Assembly (NCBI GenBank): GCA_001627865.1
Contig: LUQO01000009.1
Location: 1-51,078, forward strand
Direction of reading: 5' to 3'
DNA: 51,078 nucleotides
Origin: SAR324 cluster bacterium REDSEA-S27_B3
GTDB lineage: Bacteria; SAR324; NAC60-12
In this document: positions 9,602-17,971 of the stretch, piece by piece
Layout of the letters: each line of letters opens with the position of its first letter
Position numbering within the stretch: position 1 is the first letter of the stretch
Made by a program: the position numbers and the translations under genes
Notes under the pieces: model-generated
Seen by the model: the letters and a program-made list of their open reading frames with translations, nothing else
Databases searched by the model: none
What the model was told of the DNA's origin: nothing

Positions 9602-10090
9602 TCAAAGCGTTTCCACTTTATATTCATGATCACGTTTCTGCAGCACCAGCATTTTTTCAATCAGATCACCCTGCTGAATCTGATTGACCGCTTCCATGCC
9701 TGAGATCACTTTTCCGAAAACAGTATGCTTGCCGTCAAGATGAGGCTGTGCCTCATGCGTTATGAAGAACTGACTTCCGTTTGTGCCCGGACCTGCATTG
9801 GCCATTGACAGAACTCCCGGACCATCGTGCCTGCGTTCCGGAGTGCATTCGTCGTCAAAGCGGTAGCCCGGACCTCCTGTTCCAGTGCCATGGGGACATC
9901 CGCACTGAATCATGAAATTCGGGATCACTCTGTGAAATTTCAGTCCGTTATAAAAGTCCTGCTCTGTCAGGGATATCATGTTGGCTACTGTGTTTGGCGC
10001 TTCATCTTCAAACAGTTCAATACTGATATGGCCGCGATCAGTTTGTATTTGAATTTGTGGAAGTGCTTCAGAAATTTGTGTTTCGCTCAT
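9602..10090 (-). CDS. cyclophilin-type peptidyl-prolyl cis-trans isomerase
   Basis: 162 aa, the size of a single-domain bacterial cyclophilin. It contains [13 protein letters not shown] with the catalytic Arg, [14 protein letters not shown], the [17 protein letters not shown] core and [12 protein letters not shown], all diagnostic of the family. It catalyses prolyl-peptide bond isomerisation. There is no signal peptide, so a cytoplasmic PpiB-like enzyme is expected. It is flanked on both sides by copies of the intergenic repeat, so it is probably transcribed on its own. Confidence 0.95.
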   Translation of the reverse strand: MSETQISEALPQIQIQTDRGHISIELFEDEAPNTVANMISLTEQDFYNGLKFHRVIPNFMIQCGCPHGTGTGGPGYRFDDECTPERRHDGPGVLSMANAGPGTNGSQFFITHEAQPHLDGKHTVFGKVISGMEAVNQIQQGDLIEKMLVLQKRDHEYKVETL

Positions 10091-10113
10091 AGATCATGGT
10101 CTGGTAAAAAAGG

Positions 10114-10190
10114 TGTGATTCCTGCGAAAGCGGGAATCCAGGAACTTGTAAGTAGCTGAAATAATAAATTCCCGCGAAAGCAGGAATGAT
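10114..10190. repeat. intergenic inverted-repeat element, partial copy
   Basis: CCTGCGAAAGCGGGAATCCA is followed by GGAACTTGTAAGTAGCTG and then an inverted half, CCCGCGAAAGCAGGAATGA. It belongs to the same family as the copies at 9455 and 14979. Confidence 0.7.
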
Positions 10191-10256
10191 TGATAAGTGT
10201 GGAATTTTGACTTTTCAGGAATGCATCATGAATTAAATTAATTATAAAAGGTGCAT

Positions 10257-10556
10257 TCATTTTTTGGAGCCGGAAGCATCTTTATTGTCATCAGCAGACA
10301 AATCAGAAAGGTTATCAAGTCCAAGGGAAGAAAAATCGAAGTTGGAAATTGAAGATAAGGTTTCAGCGTCCATCCAGCGGTCATTTTCATAAAGGATCAG
10401 CTTGGCCACTCCACGAAACGGAGTGAAAATTTTAAGGTAGGATTCTTCATCTTCGCCCTCGAGAGTCAGGTGAGTTTCGGTCTCATCAACAATTTTACCG
10501 GAATACTTGACTGATAACGATTTTGGAAAAGTTACTTGTTTATCATCAATTTTCAT
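10257..10556 (-). CDS. uncharacterised 99-aa protein downstream of the Fe-S assembly genes
   Basis: 99 aa from an ATG. The first 60 residues look like a small beta-rich domain (SLSVKYSGKIVDETETHLTLEGEDEES and KLILYENDRWMDA). The tail is acidic and polar (NLSDLSADDNKDASGSKK), probably disordered. There are no cysteines, no signal peptide and no known motif. It follows the BolA-family gene by 32 bp on the same strand, so it is probably the last gene of the ferredoxin-IscA-BolA operon. A link to iron-sulfur biology is only inferred from position. Confidence 0.65.
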   Translation of the reverse strand: MKIDDKQVTFPKSLSVKYSGKIVDETETHLTLEGEDEESYLKIFTPFRGVAKLILYENDRWMDAETLSSISNFDFSSLGLDNLSDLSADDNKDASGSKK

Positions 10557-10588
10557 GTCGGGCGTTGTCAGGCAATGTGGGAAAGAGA

Positions 10589-10843
10589 TTATTCTGGGAC
10601 TAAGGTTTCAAGACGTGCAATGGCGTGAACCGGAGCATTGCTTCCGGCCATCAGCTCATTCAAGGCCGCATAGACGAGACGCTGTTTGTCGAGGGTGCGC
10701 TTTCCTTCAAACGCCGGTGACACAACCTGTATTTCAAAATGCCGACCGTCACCGCCTACTTCCGCGGTGGAGTCCGGAATATGGGATTCGATTGCCTGCT
10801 TGATCTGATCTTCAATTGTCAGCGTACTGACTGCGTCACTCAT
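10589..10843 (-). CDS. BolA-family protein
   Basis: 84 aa from the ATG at 10843, which is preceded by AGGAGAAGTT, a strong RBS; the longer frame to 10906 is not needed. The BolA fold signature is visible: IEDQIKQAIESHIPDSTAEV, GDGRHFEIQVVSPAFEGKRTLDKQRLVYAALNEL and a final HAIARLETL. BolA proteins bind [2Fe-2S] clusters together with monothiol glutaredoxins and take part in cluster trafficking. The gene follows the HesB/IscA-type gene by 16 bp and the ferredoxin gene before that, a natural iron-sulfur operon. Confidence 0.9.
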   Translation of the reverse strand: MSDAVSTLTIEDQIKQAIESHIPDSTAEVGGDGRHFEIQVVSPAFEGKRTLDKQRLVYAALNELMAGSNAPVHAIARLETLVPE

Positions 10844-10859
10844 AACTTCTCCTGAAATA

Positions 10860-11228
10860 TTACATCCAACTTGGTTTAAACGATTCTTCCTGCTCAGGCG
10901 GTTCAAACATGAATGAAGTCTTGCAGCCGCATGAACCTTTTGCGGAAGGGTTATTGAACTTGAGCCCGCGGTCCATTAAATTGTAACTCCAGTCTATTTC
11001 TGTGCCCTTGATGTAAAGATGGCTTTTTTTGTCAACCAGAATTTTTATGTTCTGTGATTCAAATTCCAGGTCAAACTTTGATTTTTTTGAATCAAAATCC
11101 AGCGTATATGTAAATCCGGAACAGCCGCCACCCTTTACGCCGACGCGCAGACAGACTTCTTCAGTCAATTCGCTTTCCAGCATAATTTTCTGGATTTCCT
11201 TAGCCGCGTTTTCAGTCAGTGATATCAT
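10860..11228 (-). CDS. HesB/IscA-family iron-sulfur cluster carrier (ErpA/IscA type)
   Basis: 122 aa from the ATG at 11228, which opens the domain directly (ISLTENAAKEIQKIM). The three conserved cysteines are present: GGGCSGFTYTLDF and, near the C-terminus, KGSCGCKTSF. The C-terminus extends about 12 residues beyond the usual end (EPPEQEESFKPSWM). A-type carriers receive Fe-S clusters and pass them to apoproteins. The gene starts 14 bp after the ferredoxin stop. Choosing between IscA, ErpA and SufA needs phylogeny. Confidence 0.9.
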   Translation of the reverse strand: MISLTENAAKEIQKIMLESELTEEVCLRVGVKGGGCSGFTYTLDFDSKKSKFDLEFESQNIKILVDKKSHLYIKGTEIDWSYNLMDRGLKFNNPSAKGSCGCKTSFMFEPPEQEESFKPSWM

Positions 11229-11242
11229 GGATTCCCCGTTTG

Positions 11243-11650
11243 TCAATGAGCTTCGCTGACCAGGTTTCGATTCCATTCCGGTATTTCAACTACAATGCCC
11301 TGAGAACCGTCAGGCACACATTGGCAGGCCAGCCGTGACTGAGGCTCAAGACCGGGAGCTAAATCCAGCATGTCCTCCTCATCTTCAGTGGCCTCGTTGC
11401 AGCTGTCCATTCCCTGCCTTACAATGATATGACAGGTTGAACAGGCACAAACGCCTCCACAGGAATGTTCCATATCAATTCCGGCAGCAAGTGCTATGTT
11501 GAGAATTGATCCCGGAAGGCCGTCTCCTTCTGTGGAAATATCTCCGTACAAAACCTCAACGTTTTTCTTCATTGGAAGAAATGTGATTTGATAGTTTTCT
11601 CTGGGTAATTCGAATTCCTGTTTTTCAATATATGGATTGATTCCGGACAT
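11243..11650 (-). CDS. fdx: adrenodoxin-type 2Fe-2S ferredoxin
   Basis: 135 aa. The cluster-binding motif CGGVCACSTCHIIV supplies three cysteines and LACQC supplies the fourth, which is the ISC/adrenodoxin-type spacing. Residues 1-26 precede the first beta strand and are an unusual extension; the Met at residue 27 would give a more typical 109-aa protein. Neither start has a clear RBS. The protein transfers electrons, probably to cluster assembly. The order ferredoxin-IscA-BolA on one strand supports that role, although iscS, iscU, hscA and hscB are not adjacent. Confidence 0.92.
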   Translation of the reverse strand: MSGINPYIEKQEFELPRENYQITFLPMKKNVEVLYGDISTEGDGLPGSILNIALAAGIDMEHSCGGVCACSTCHIIVRQGMDSCNEATEDEEDMLDLAPGLEPQSRLACQCVPDGSQGIVVEIPEWNRNLVSEAH

Positions 11651-11744
11651 TGTAAATTTGGAAAATTTCTGGAAAACTTAAACTACTGATTATACTGAAA
11701 TCAGTGTAAAAAATCAATTTAAGAATAACTTCTGCAGTCTTTAA

Positions 11745-12326
11745 TCAGTCAAGTCTGGAATTCATGAAATCAAATAATTCCGGACTGGCCCAGTCACGTA
11801 TTCCCAGAGCTCTTCCAATGATAACTCCATACGGATCAATCAGATAAGTGACAGGAATACTTTTGACTCCGTACAGGCGGGTTATATCCATCTTTGGATC
11901 TGCAACCATAGGGAAAGTTAATCCATGCTTTTCGGCAAACTTGAGGCTGCTGCTTTTGTCTTCGCCCATTCCCACAGCCAGCACAATCAGCTTTTTCGGA
12001 CCCATTTGCTGATATGCTTTTTCCAGGTCAGGCATTTCTTTCACGCAAGGAACACACCATGTTGCCCAGAAATTCAGCAGTACAAAACGGTGATGATAGT
12101 CCTTCAGGTTTACAGTGCTGCCGTCCTGCAGTTCTCCTGCGAAATCATGGGCTTCGATCCACATTGATGGCGGAGTGATGCGCAAACTGTTCAGAATTTT
12201 ACGCTCTTCATCTGTTAAGTCAACCTTTTTGCTGTGTGCTGCAGCAGAATTAAAAGCAAACAAAGCCAACAAAATAATGAAACTGCTCCAGGATATTTTT
12301 AGAAAAATCAATTTGAAGCTACTCAT
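11745..12326 (-). CDS. TlpA/ResA-like thioredoxin-fold protein, exported
   Basis: 193 aa. An N-terminal hydrophobic segment (ISWSSFIILLALFAFNSAAA) is a signal peptide or anchor. The redoxin domain follows with LLNFWATWCVPCVKEMP (CVPC active site) and later IPVTYLIDPYGVIIGRALG, containing the cis-proline. The central insert is typical of TlpA/ResA proteins, which reduce periplasmic disulfides, for example on apocytochrome c. No cytochrome maturation genes are nearby, so the substrate is open. It faces the ferredoxin operon in the same direction but about 95 bp upstream. Confidence 0.9.
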   Translation of the reverse strand: MSSFKLIFLKISWSSFIILLALFAFNSAAAHSKKVDLTDEERKILNSLRITPPSMWIEAHDFAGELQDGSTVNLKDYHHRFVLLNFWATWCVPCVKEMPDLEKAYQQMGPKKLIVLAVGMGEDKSSSLKFAEKHGLTFPMVADPKMDITRLYGVKSIPVTYLIDPYGVIIGRALGIRDWASPELFDFMNSRLD

Positions 12327-12369
12327 AAAAAACTGAAATAAAAATATATTTTTATGAAGACGTTAATAT

Positions 12370-12510
12370 TTGTCATTCCCCCTCACCTAAATCAACTCTG
12401 ATTAAGTGAGGGGGGATCCAGGCACGACGAATCTCGGAACCTGCAATAGTCCGAGTATTTGGATACCCGCTCCCCGATCAGGTCGGGGACAAGCTTTGCG
12501 GGCATGACAA
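12370..12510. repeat. inverted-repeat element (MITE/REP-like), complete-looking copy
   Basis: About 140 bp bounded by TTGTCATTCC at the left and GCGGGCATGACAA at the right, which are inverted with respect to each other. It holds two internal hairpins: CCCCCTCAC/GTGAGGGGG at about 12379-12416 and TCCCCGATCAGGTCGGGGA at about 12471-12489. It fills most of the gap between the TlpA-like gene and the glycosyltransferase gene. No coding capacity. Confidence 0.65.
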
Positions 12511-12622
12511 ACCTGGCAAGCCAGGGGGGATTAAACCCAAAAAAGAATTAAATCTCTTTGAAAGATATATTCCTGATCATTTTACTTGAAAACTAGCGGC
12601 TTATCAAACAATGGTGTCGTTA

Positions 12623-13693
12623 TCAGACATTATCGGCAGACGCAGGAGGCCAGTTATAAATCACGCGCACATAATCACGGTTTTCAACAAATCTCAGTTT
12701 ACGCAGTAATTCGGCAAATGCTCTTTGTCCTTCGGAATCACCAATGGCAAGTATTACCAATGCGTCCCTGAATTTATCCAGGAATTCCGCCGGAGGCAAA
12801 TCAGTGAAACCCCAGGCGGGCCATGATTTTACCAGACGGTCCGGAGGCCCGGGACGATTATCCACAAATCCGAGGATATTAATTCCACGTTTGGCGAAAC
12901 TGTGTGCGGCCTGTCGTCCGGTGGGACCTGAGCCCGCAATCAGCACACCACGGCGTTTGTTGAGAAAACCAAGTTCAAGCAGGTAATGTGCTTTTGCCTC
13001 AAACATGGCAGGACGCTTATATATGGATTCAATTCGGGAGAGACGACCGGAAGCATGAAATTTTCTCACCAGTTTTTCCGGATGCTTGGCAAACTTTGCT
13101 CCTGTTCCGTAGGCTCTTAAAATTAAATCATAATCCTCGGCCCAGGGATTCGGAGAATAACCATCAAGCTTATTGAGCAAGTCGCGGGTGGCAAAAAATG
13201 TGGGATGCGCAATAGGACATTCGGCGAACAAATCGATTTCAATTTGTTCATGGGAAATCAGGGAATTGCTCCATGACTGGTACTTTTCAATGCTTTCGGT
13301 AATTCTCCCTGAATCAGTGAAACCCTCCATCCTGCAGCCGATCAGTTCCAGTTCTGGATCACTTGTCATCAATTCCAGCTGCTTTACCAGTCGAGTATTA
13401 ACCATCCTGTCATCCGCGTCAATGCGGGCGATGTACTTACCTTTGCATTCAGCCAGTCCTGTATTTAACGCCGAAATTATTCCCCGGGGCTTTGTGCGGA
13501 TAACGCGGATTCTGGAATCCCTGTTTGATGCTCGCTTTAGCAGTTCAGGTGTTTCGTCTGATGAGCCATCATCAACAATAACAATTTCTATTTCGCTGAC
13601 AGTTTGTGATTGAATATCCTCAAGACAGTCCGGCAGCATTGCAGCATCGCTCCGCACCGGCATCAGCACGGAAATAAGCGGTTTTGATTTCAA
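12623..13693 (-). CDS. family 2 glycosyltransferase fused to a Rossmann-like domain
   Basis: 356 aa from a TTG two bases after the PBP4 stop, suggesting translational coupling; the next Met is inside the first strand and too late. The GT-A domain (about residues 1-230) has SVLMPV, IVIVDDGSSDETPELL and the metal-binding IARIDADDR. From about residue 247 a second domain begins with VLIAGSGPTGRQAAHSFAKR and continues with GFVDNRP, a nucleotide-binding fold like the N-terminal domains of PglD-type and polysaccharide proteins. The end reads ALVILAIGDSEGQRAFAELL. It probably transfers a sugar onto a surface glycan; donor and acceptor are unknown. Confidence 0.88.
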   Translation of the reverse strand: MKSKPLISVLMPVRSDAAMLPDCLEDIQSQTVSEIEIVIVDDGSSDETPELLKRASNRDSRIRVIRTKPRGIISALNTGLAECKGKYIARIDADDRMVNTRLVKQLELMTSDPELELIGCRMEGFTDSGRITESIEKYQSWSNSLISHEQIEIDLFAECPIAHPTFFATRDLLNKLDGYSPNPWAEDYDLILRAYGTGAKFAKHPEKLVRKFHASGRLSRIESIYKRPAMFEAKAHYLLELGFLNKRRGVLIAGSGPTGRQAAHSFAKRGINILGFVDNRPGPPDRLVKSWPAWGFTDLPPAEFLDKFRDALVILAIGDSEGQRAFAELLRKLRFVENRDYVRVIYNWPPASADNV

Positions 13694-13695
13694 AA

Positions 13696-14922
13696 TCAGA
13701 AGCTGGAAAAATCTGTTGCCAGCAGAATATCACGGATTTTTTCGCGATGATTTTTTTGCTGATTCAGCAGTATCACAAAATACAGCGGCCTGTTGGAGGA
13801 CAGATATCCTGCTATGCTGTAAATGCCACGCAGCGTACCGGTTTTATATAAAATCCCTTTTTCTCTGGGAAGCAGATGCTGAAATGGCACAAAGGCTTTG
13901 AGCAGACGCACAACCGCGTCCGCAGTCATACGGTTTTTTCTGGAGATTCCGGAACCTTCTGCAACACGGAATTGATCCCCGGAAATACCCAGTTCCTTTC
14001 CCAGATATTCTTCAACCGCAAGTCTGCCTTTTCTGATTGTGGCAGGAGCTCCGAAACGCTTCATGCCCGCGGTGAGGAAAAGCTGATTGGCAGTGAAGTT
14101 GTTTGAATACAGCATCATCCCCGCAATCACATCCTGAAGTGTCTGTATATTGGCGTGGGTGTAAACCAGACGATCAGTCGCGCTGACTCGGCGCAAGGCA
14201 ACTTTGTTGCTGCTAAAGGAAAATCCATGTCTGCGAAAAAATCTATGCAGCAGTTCACCTGCGTACGTAAAACCGGAATCCGGAGATATGCTTATGCGGT
14301 GAATTCCTGGAGAAAGTTTTTTGCCTAACTTTTTTGCAAACGGAGTCAAAGGTGTCTGCTCTTCGGCAGAAGTCACAACTCCCTTTGAGTCAACTTTCAA
14401 ATAAACCGTGTTAAAATTCACAACCAATGCTCCGTTGCGGGCATCATAGGGATTCAAGGAATATTTGATTCCGGGAATTTGTATGTTTTTGTCAAAAAGT
14501 GATGTGTCAAAATAAAGCCCTTGGAGCTTTTTTGTCACAGCTGGCAGACGACTGAGCTGTTCAGAAATTCTCTGCCATTCCTCGGAAACTAAAAAGGGAT
14601 CCCCATGTCCTCGTATGCCCAGTTCGTAATTTTTATCCAAATAAAATTCTGTGCTGAATCTGAATAGAGAACCAAACACATGCAAAGCTGTCAGCGCTGT
14701 GGCGTATTTTTGCACTGATGCCGGCACCAGCAGTGGATGTTTATTTGGCGGGAAACGATAGAGAACACGCTGATCGTCAGCAACAACTACACTGCCATGC
14801 TCTACCAGCTTTCTCAGCTGGTTGTCGAGCATAGTTTTATCCGGTGTTGCTGCCAGCAAAACACCTGGGAACAAACACAGAATGACTGCTGCAAATTTCA
14901 GTAAAAGTAATTTTTCTTGCAT
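13696..14922 (-). CDS. dacB: PBP4-type D-alanyl-D-alanine carboxypeptidase/endopeptidase
   Basis: 408 aa from the ATG at 14922, which begins a signal peptide (QEKLLLLKFAAVILCLFPGV then LLAA). The frame stays open to 15117, but that stretch lies inside a repeat element and is not expected to be coding; the ATG at 14955 is an alternative. The penicillin-binding motifs of the S13 family are visible: PASVQKYATA (SxxK), YSNNFTANQLF (SxN) and YKTGTLRGIYSIAGYL (KTG). The enzyme trims or cuts peptidoglycan cross-bridges in the periplasm. At about 400 aa it is somewhat shorter than E. coli PBP4. Confidence 0.92.
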   Translation of the reverse strand: MQEKLLLLKFAAVILCLFPGVLLAATPDKTMLDNQLRKLVEHGSVVVADDQRVLYRFPPNKHPLLVPASVQKYATALTALHVFGSLFRFSTEFYLDKNYELGIRGHGDPFLVSEEWQRISEQLSRLPAVTKKLQGLYFDTSLFDKNIQIPGIKYSLNPYDARNGALVVNFNTVYLKVDSKGVVTSAEEQTPLTPFAKKLGKKLSPGIHRISISPDSGFTYAGELLHRFFRRHGFSFSSNKVALRRVSATDRLVYTHANIQTLQDVIAGMMLYSNNFTANQLFLTAGMKRFGAPATIRKGRLAVEEYLGKELGISGDQFRVAEGSGISRKNRMTADAVVRLLKAFVPFQHLLPREKGILYKTGTLRGIYSIAGYLSSNRPLYFVILLNQQKNHREKIRDILLATDFSSF

Positions 14923-14978
14923 AAGCCGCAGTGTCTCATTACGATAAAATGTCATAAATAGATTAAAACGTAAAATGT

Positions 14979-15105
14979 TGTCATTCCCGCGAAAGCTGGA
15001 ATCCAGAAACTTGTAAGTGTCTGAAATGCTTGTTCCCCAATCAAGTTGAGGACAGGCCCTCGACCCGATCGGGGAATGGATTCCCGCTCGATTGAAAATG
15101 ACAAG
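14979..15105. repeat. inverted-repeat element (MITE/REP-like), complete-looking copy
   Basis: About 125 bp starting TTGTCATTCCCGCGAAAGC and ending in the inverse GATTGAAAATGACAA. An internal arm pair is TTCCCC...GGGGAA at about 15033-15076. It lies between the divergent dacB and leuB genes, so both promoters must sit at its edges or inside it. Confidence 0.7.
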
Positions 15106-15169
15106 CGAGTTCATCATTTTGATTTTTTATGTCTTCAACTTAATTAATAATCAAACTGGAATAAAAACA

Positions 15170-16252
15170 ATGACCACAAAGAAAATTCTTATTACGCCTG
15201 GCGACGGGATTGGTCCCGAGGTAACAGAACAGGCTGTTCAGATTTTAAAAAAAGTTGCGCCCATTTTTGACCTGCAGCTTGAATTAACTGAAAAACCTGT
15301 AGGCGGAACCGCCTATGATTTAACAGGCACACCTCTTCCGGATGAAACACTGGATGCCGCGAAAAATTCTGATGCAGTACTGCTCGGCGCGGTAGGCGGC
15401 CCTAAGTGGGAACCGCTTGATTTTTCAGTACGTCCGGAACGAGGATTATTGAAGCTGCGTTCCGAACTGGAATTGTACGCAAATTTAAGGCCTGCTGCAA
15501 TATACGGTGATCTGGTGAATGCTTCAACACTTAAACCGGAAGTTGTGGATGGCGCGGACCTGATGGTGGTGCGTGAATTAACCGGAGGGATTTATTTTGG
15601 CAAGCCGCGCGGAGTGGAAGAACGCAACGGTGAGCGGGTTGGTTTCAACACTCTTGTTTATTCAGAATCAGAAATCAGACGAATTGCAAAAGTGGGTTTT
15701 GAGATTGCCATGAAACGACGCCGAAAACTGACTTCTGTGGACAAGGCTAATGTACTCGAATCTACTGAATTCTGGCGTGAAATTGTAACGGAAGTTGGAA
15801 AGGATTTTCCGGATGCGGAGCTGAGTCACATGTATGCGGACAATGCTGCCATGCAAATTATTCGAGATCCAAAGCAGTTTGATACAATGGTTACAACAAA
15901 CATGTTCGGCGATATACTCAGTGATGCTGCCGCAATGATGACAGGCTCACTGGGTATGCTTCCGTCTGCCAGCATCGGTGGATCAGTCGGCATGTATGAA
16001 CCTGTACACGGCTCTGCCCCTGACATAGCAGGAGAGGACAAGGCTAATCCGCTGGCAATGATTCTCTCAGTGGGCATGATGATGCGCTATTCCTTTGATC
16101 TCACTGAAGCAGATGAAATGATAATAAATGCAGTTGTGGAAACACTGGAAAAATACCGCACGGTCGATATTATGGCTGAGGGGAAAACACAGATTGGCTG
16201 CCGGGAAATGGGAGAAAAGGTTCTTCAATCTCTGGAACAAAATAATTCTTGA
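15170..16252 (+). CDS. leuB: 3-isopropylmalate dehydrogenase
   Basis: 360 aa from the ATG at 15170; the open frame upstream is repeat DNA. It shows the decarboxylating dehydrogenase fold: [38 protein letters not shown] with the substrate-binding arginines, [14 protein letters not shown], the [18 protein letters not shown] motif and [24 protein letters not shown]. LeuB oxidatively decarboxylates 3-isopropylmalate with NAD+ in leucine biosynthesis. No leuA, leuC or leuD lies next to it. The following gene overlaps its stop codon. Confidence 0.97.
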   Translation: MTTKKILITPGDGIGPEVTEQAVQILKKVAPIFDLQLELTEKPVGGTAYDLTGTPLPDETLDAAKNSDAVLLGAVGGPKWEPLDFSVRPERGLLKLRSELELYANLRPAAIYGDLVNASTLKPEVVDGADLMVVRELTGGIYFGKPRGVEERNGERVGFNTLVYSESEIRRIAKVGFEIAMKRRRKLTSVDKANVLESTEFWREIVTEVGKDFPDAELSHMYADNAAMQIIRDPKQFDTMVTTNMFGDILSDAAAMMTGSLGMLPSASIGGSVGMYEPVHGSAPDIAGEDKANPLAMILSVGMMMRYSFDLTEADEMIINAVVETLEKYRTVDIMAEGKTQIGCREMGEKVLQSLEQNNS

Positions 16253-17535
16253 ATTCTGTTGTCAGAAACATAAATATTTTTTTGTTCAGGATCCGATACC
16301 AGGGGATTCGACTTTGGCTGCACTGTGGCAGAACATTCGATTACATACTGGAATTCCTGATCAGGCTCTGGCTGCTGAAAGGTGATTCGCTGCATGATTT
16401 TGTAAACAAATCCCAACCTTTTCTGCAACAGCAAAAACAAGCAGTTATTGACAGGAGTAAGGAGCGGACAGTAATTATTTTCACTTTCCGTACTCTACAT
16501 TTCCTGGACTGGTTTGCTCCCATTCATTTGGCTCTGGACAGATTATATCCGGAAAAATTTGAAGTATTTTACATCAATTTTGCCACCACTCTTCATCGGA
16601 TTGGGGCAGGTTTTGAGTATCTAAATTATCACCGGCAGGTTGAAGAACGTCTGCTGCTGCTGGGAGTTTCCCCTTTGTTTCACTTTTCACATCAGGAACT
16701 GGCAGCATATTCATCTTTTCCGGAAGCCGAGGTACATCTGACCTGCGAATCAATCAGGCAGGAAACTTTTGCTGCAACGGAAAGAATTTATCTTCCTCAC
16801 TACGCGCTTCCTAAGGCAATTGACATTGTACTGCCGGAAAATATTCGTTTCAATCATGTATTCCTGCCCACTCGTCCTCCTTACACTTATCAGCAGCTGA
16901 ATCAAAAGTTTCCTGAGCATGTCACAGTCCATTCTGTGGGATATCCAAAACTGCATGCGGCTCATAACAATGTGCGATGTTTTCCTGGTGAGGAACTCCC
17001 TGTGATTATTTATGCTCCTTCACTGGAAATTAAATTATTGTTTGATGCCCTGGACAAAGGACTGCTGGAAATATTCAAAAGATTAACTCAATACCTGTTT
17101 GTGATTAAACTGCATCCCTCACTGGCATCCAGGAGGCACTATGTCACATCGTTTATCAGCCGACAGCTTAAAGATGCGGAAAACATAAGCTTTAATGATC
17201 TGGCAGGAATCCAGGAACTGGTGGAAGAATCATCGATCATGATCACAGATTTTGGCAGTGTCGGAGGGGAATACCGGATGGGGTTTAACCGTCGCGTAAT
17301 TTGCCTGAAGGTTCCCACCGAATATGAAGGAGGGGCGGATTTGCTTTTCAGAGATGATTTCGCTGACGCGGTTTGTGATGTGGAGGAGTTGGAGGAAACG
17401 ATTGAATCTGTGCTGATCAGAGGGAAACTTTCTGAAACAGAACTCCGGAAAATGCGTGAACAGGTACTCAGTTTTCCGGATGCAGCTGATGAAGAAGCAG
17501 CCAGAACAATCAATCAAATCTGTTCAGGCGCTTGA
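16249..17535 (+). CDS. CDP-glycerol glycerophosphotransferase-like (TagB/TagF-related) protein
   Basis: 428 aa from a TTG that overlaps the leuB stop by four bases, the only plausible early start in this frame. A hydrophobic N-terminal stretch ([14 protein letters not shown]) may associate with the membrane. The C-terminal half follows the TagB/F GT-B pattern: [19 protein letters not shown], then [26 protein letters not shown], the conserved phosphotransfer-domain segment. In Gram-negatives such proteins move CDP-activated alcohols onto capsule or LPS-type glycans. The nearby LicC/PntC-like nucleotidyltransferase could supply a CDP-activated donor, but this is inference from neighbourhood only. 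Confidence 0.75.
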   Translation: MNSVVRNINIFLFRIRYQGIRLWLHCGRTFDYILEFLIRLWLLKGDSLHDFVNKSQPFLQQQKQAVIDRSKERTVIIFTFRTLHFLDWFAPIHLALDRLYPEKFEVFYINFATTLHRIGAGFEYLNYHRQVEERLLLLGVSPLFHFSHQELAAYSSFPEAEVHLTCESIRQETFAATERIYLPHYALPKAIDIVLPENIRFNHVFLPTRPPYTYQQLNQKFPEHVTVHSVGYPKLHAAHNNVRCFPGEELPVIIYAPSLEIKLLFDALDKGLLEIFKRLTQYLFVIKLHPSLASRRHYVTSFISRQLKDAENISFNDLAGIQELVEESSIMITDFGSVGGEYRMGFNRRVICLKVPTEYEGGADLLFRDDFADAVCDVEELEETIESVLIRGKLSETELRKMREQVLSFPDAADEEAARTINQICSGA

Positions 17536-17901
17536 GATATCTTCCCTGTTAACCAATTCCGGAGAAAAAGCAGGCATGCAGACTGACCAGTATTCTGCCT
17601 CTTCCTCAAATGGATTTGAGTATTGCACTCGCGCGCCTTTCCTCACCAGCAGTGATTCACCGGCACTAAGCGTAACGGTTTCTCCATCAATTTCTATTTG
17701 CTTGCTCCCACGTACCATCATGGTGTATTCATCAAATTCCGGATTCTGATGCGGTTCACTCCAGCCTGGAGGTGCAACCATGTGTGCCACACTTAACTTG
17801 GTGTCATTACTGGATGCAAGTCCAACATGCTCTTCAATCAGTTTGCCGTCTGTAGTTGGAACAACAAACGGTGTCTGCTGTAAAACGTAAGAATCACTCA
17901 T
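17524..17901 (-). CDS. single-domain cupin protein
   Basis: 125 aa. The cupin barrel is seen in VAPPGWSEPHQNPEFDEYTMMVRGSKQIEIDGE (motif 1, with His and Glu ligands) and GESLLVRKGARVQYSNP (motif 2, where the usual His is replaced by Gln or Tyr). The domain could bind a small molecule or metal without being catalytic. It overlaps the convergent TagB-like gene by 12 bp at the 3' ends and follows the nucleotidyltransferase gene by 70 bp, with a repeat fragment between. Confidence 0.85.
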   Translation of the reverse strand: MSDSYVLQQTPFVVPTTDGKLIEEHVGLASSNDTKLSVAHMVAPPGWSEPHQNPEFDEYTMMVRGSKQIEIDGETVTLSAGESLLVRKGARVQYSNPFEEEAEYWSVCMPAFSPELVNREDISSA

Positions 17902-17945
17902 GATATTTTCTGTATAGGTTATTGAATATGATTTAGTAAATAGTT

Positions 17946-17969
17946 GTCATTCCCAAGAAAGCAGGAATC
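17946..17969. repeat. intergenic repeat, short fragment
   Basis: GTCATTCCCAAGAAAGCAGG followed by AATC matches the left end of the element seen at 14979, truncated after about 24 bases. Confidence 0.5.
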
Positions 17970-17971
17970 TA

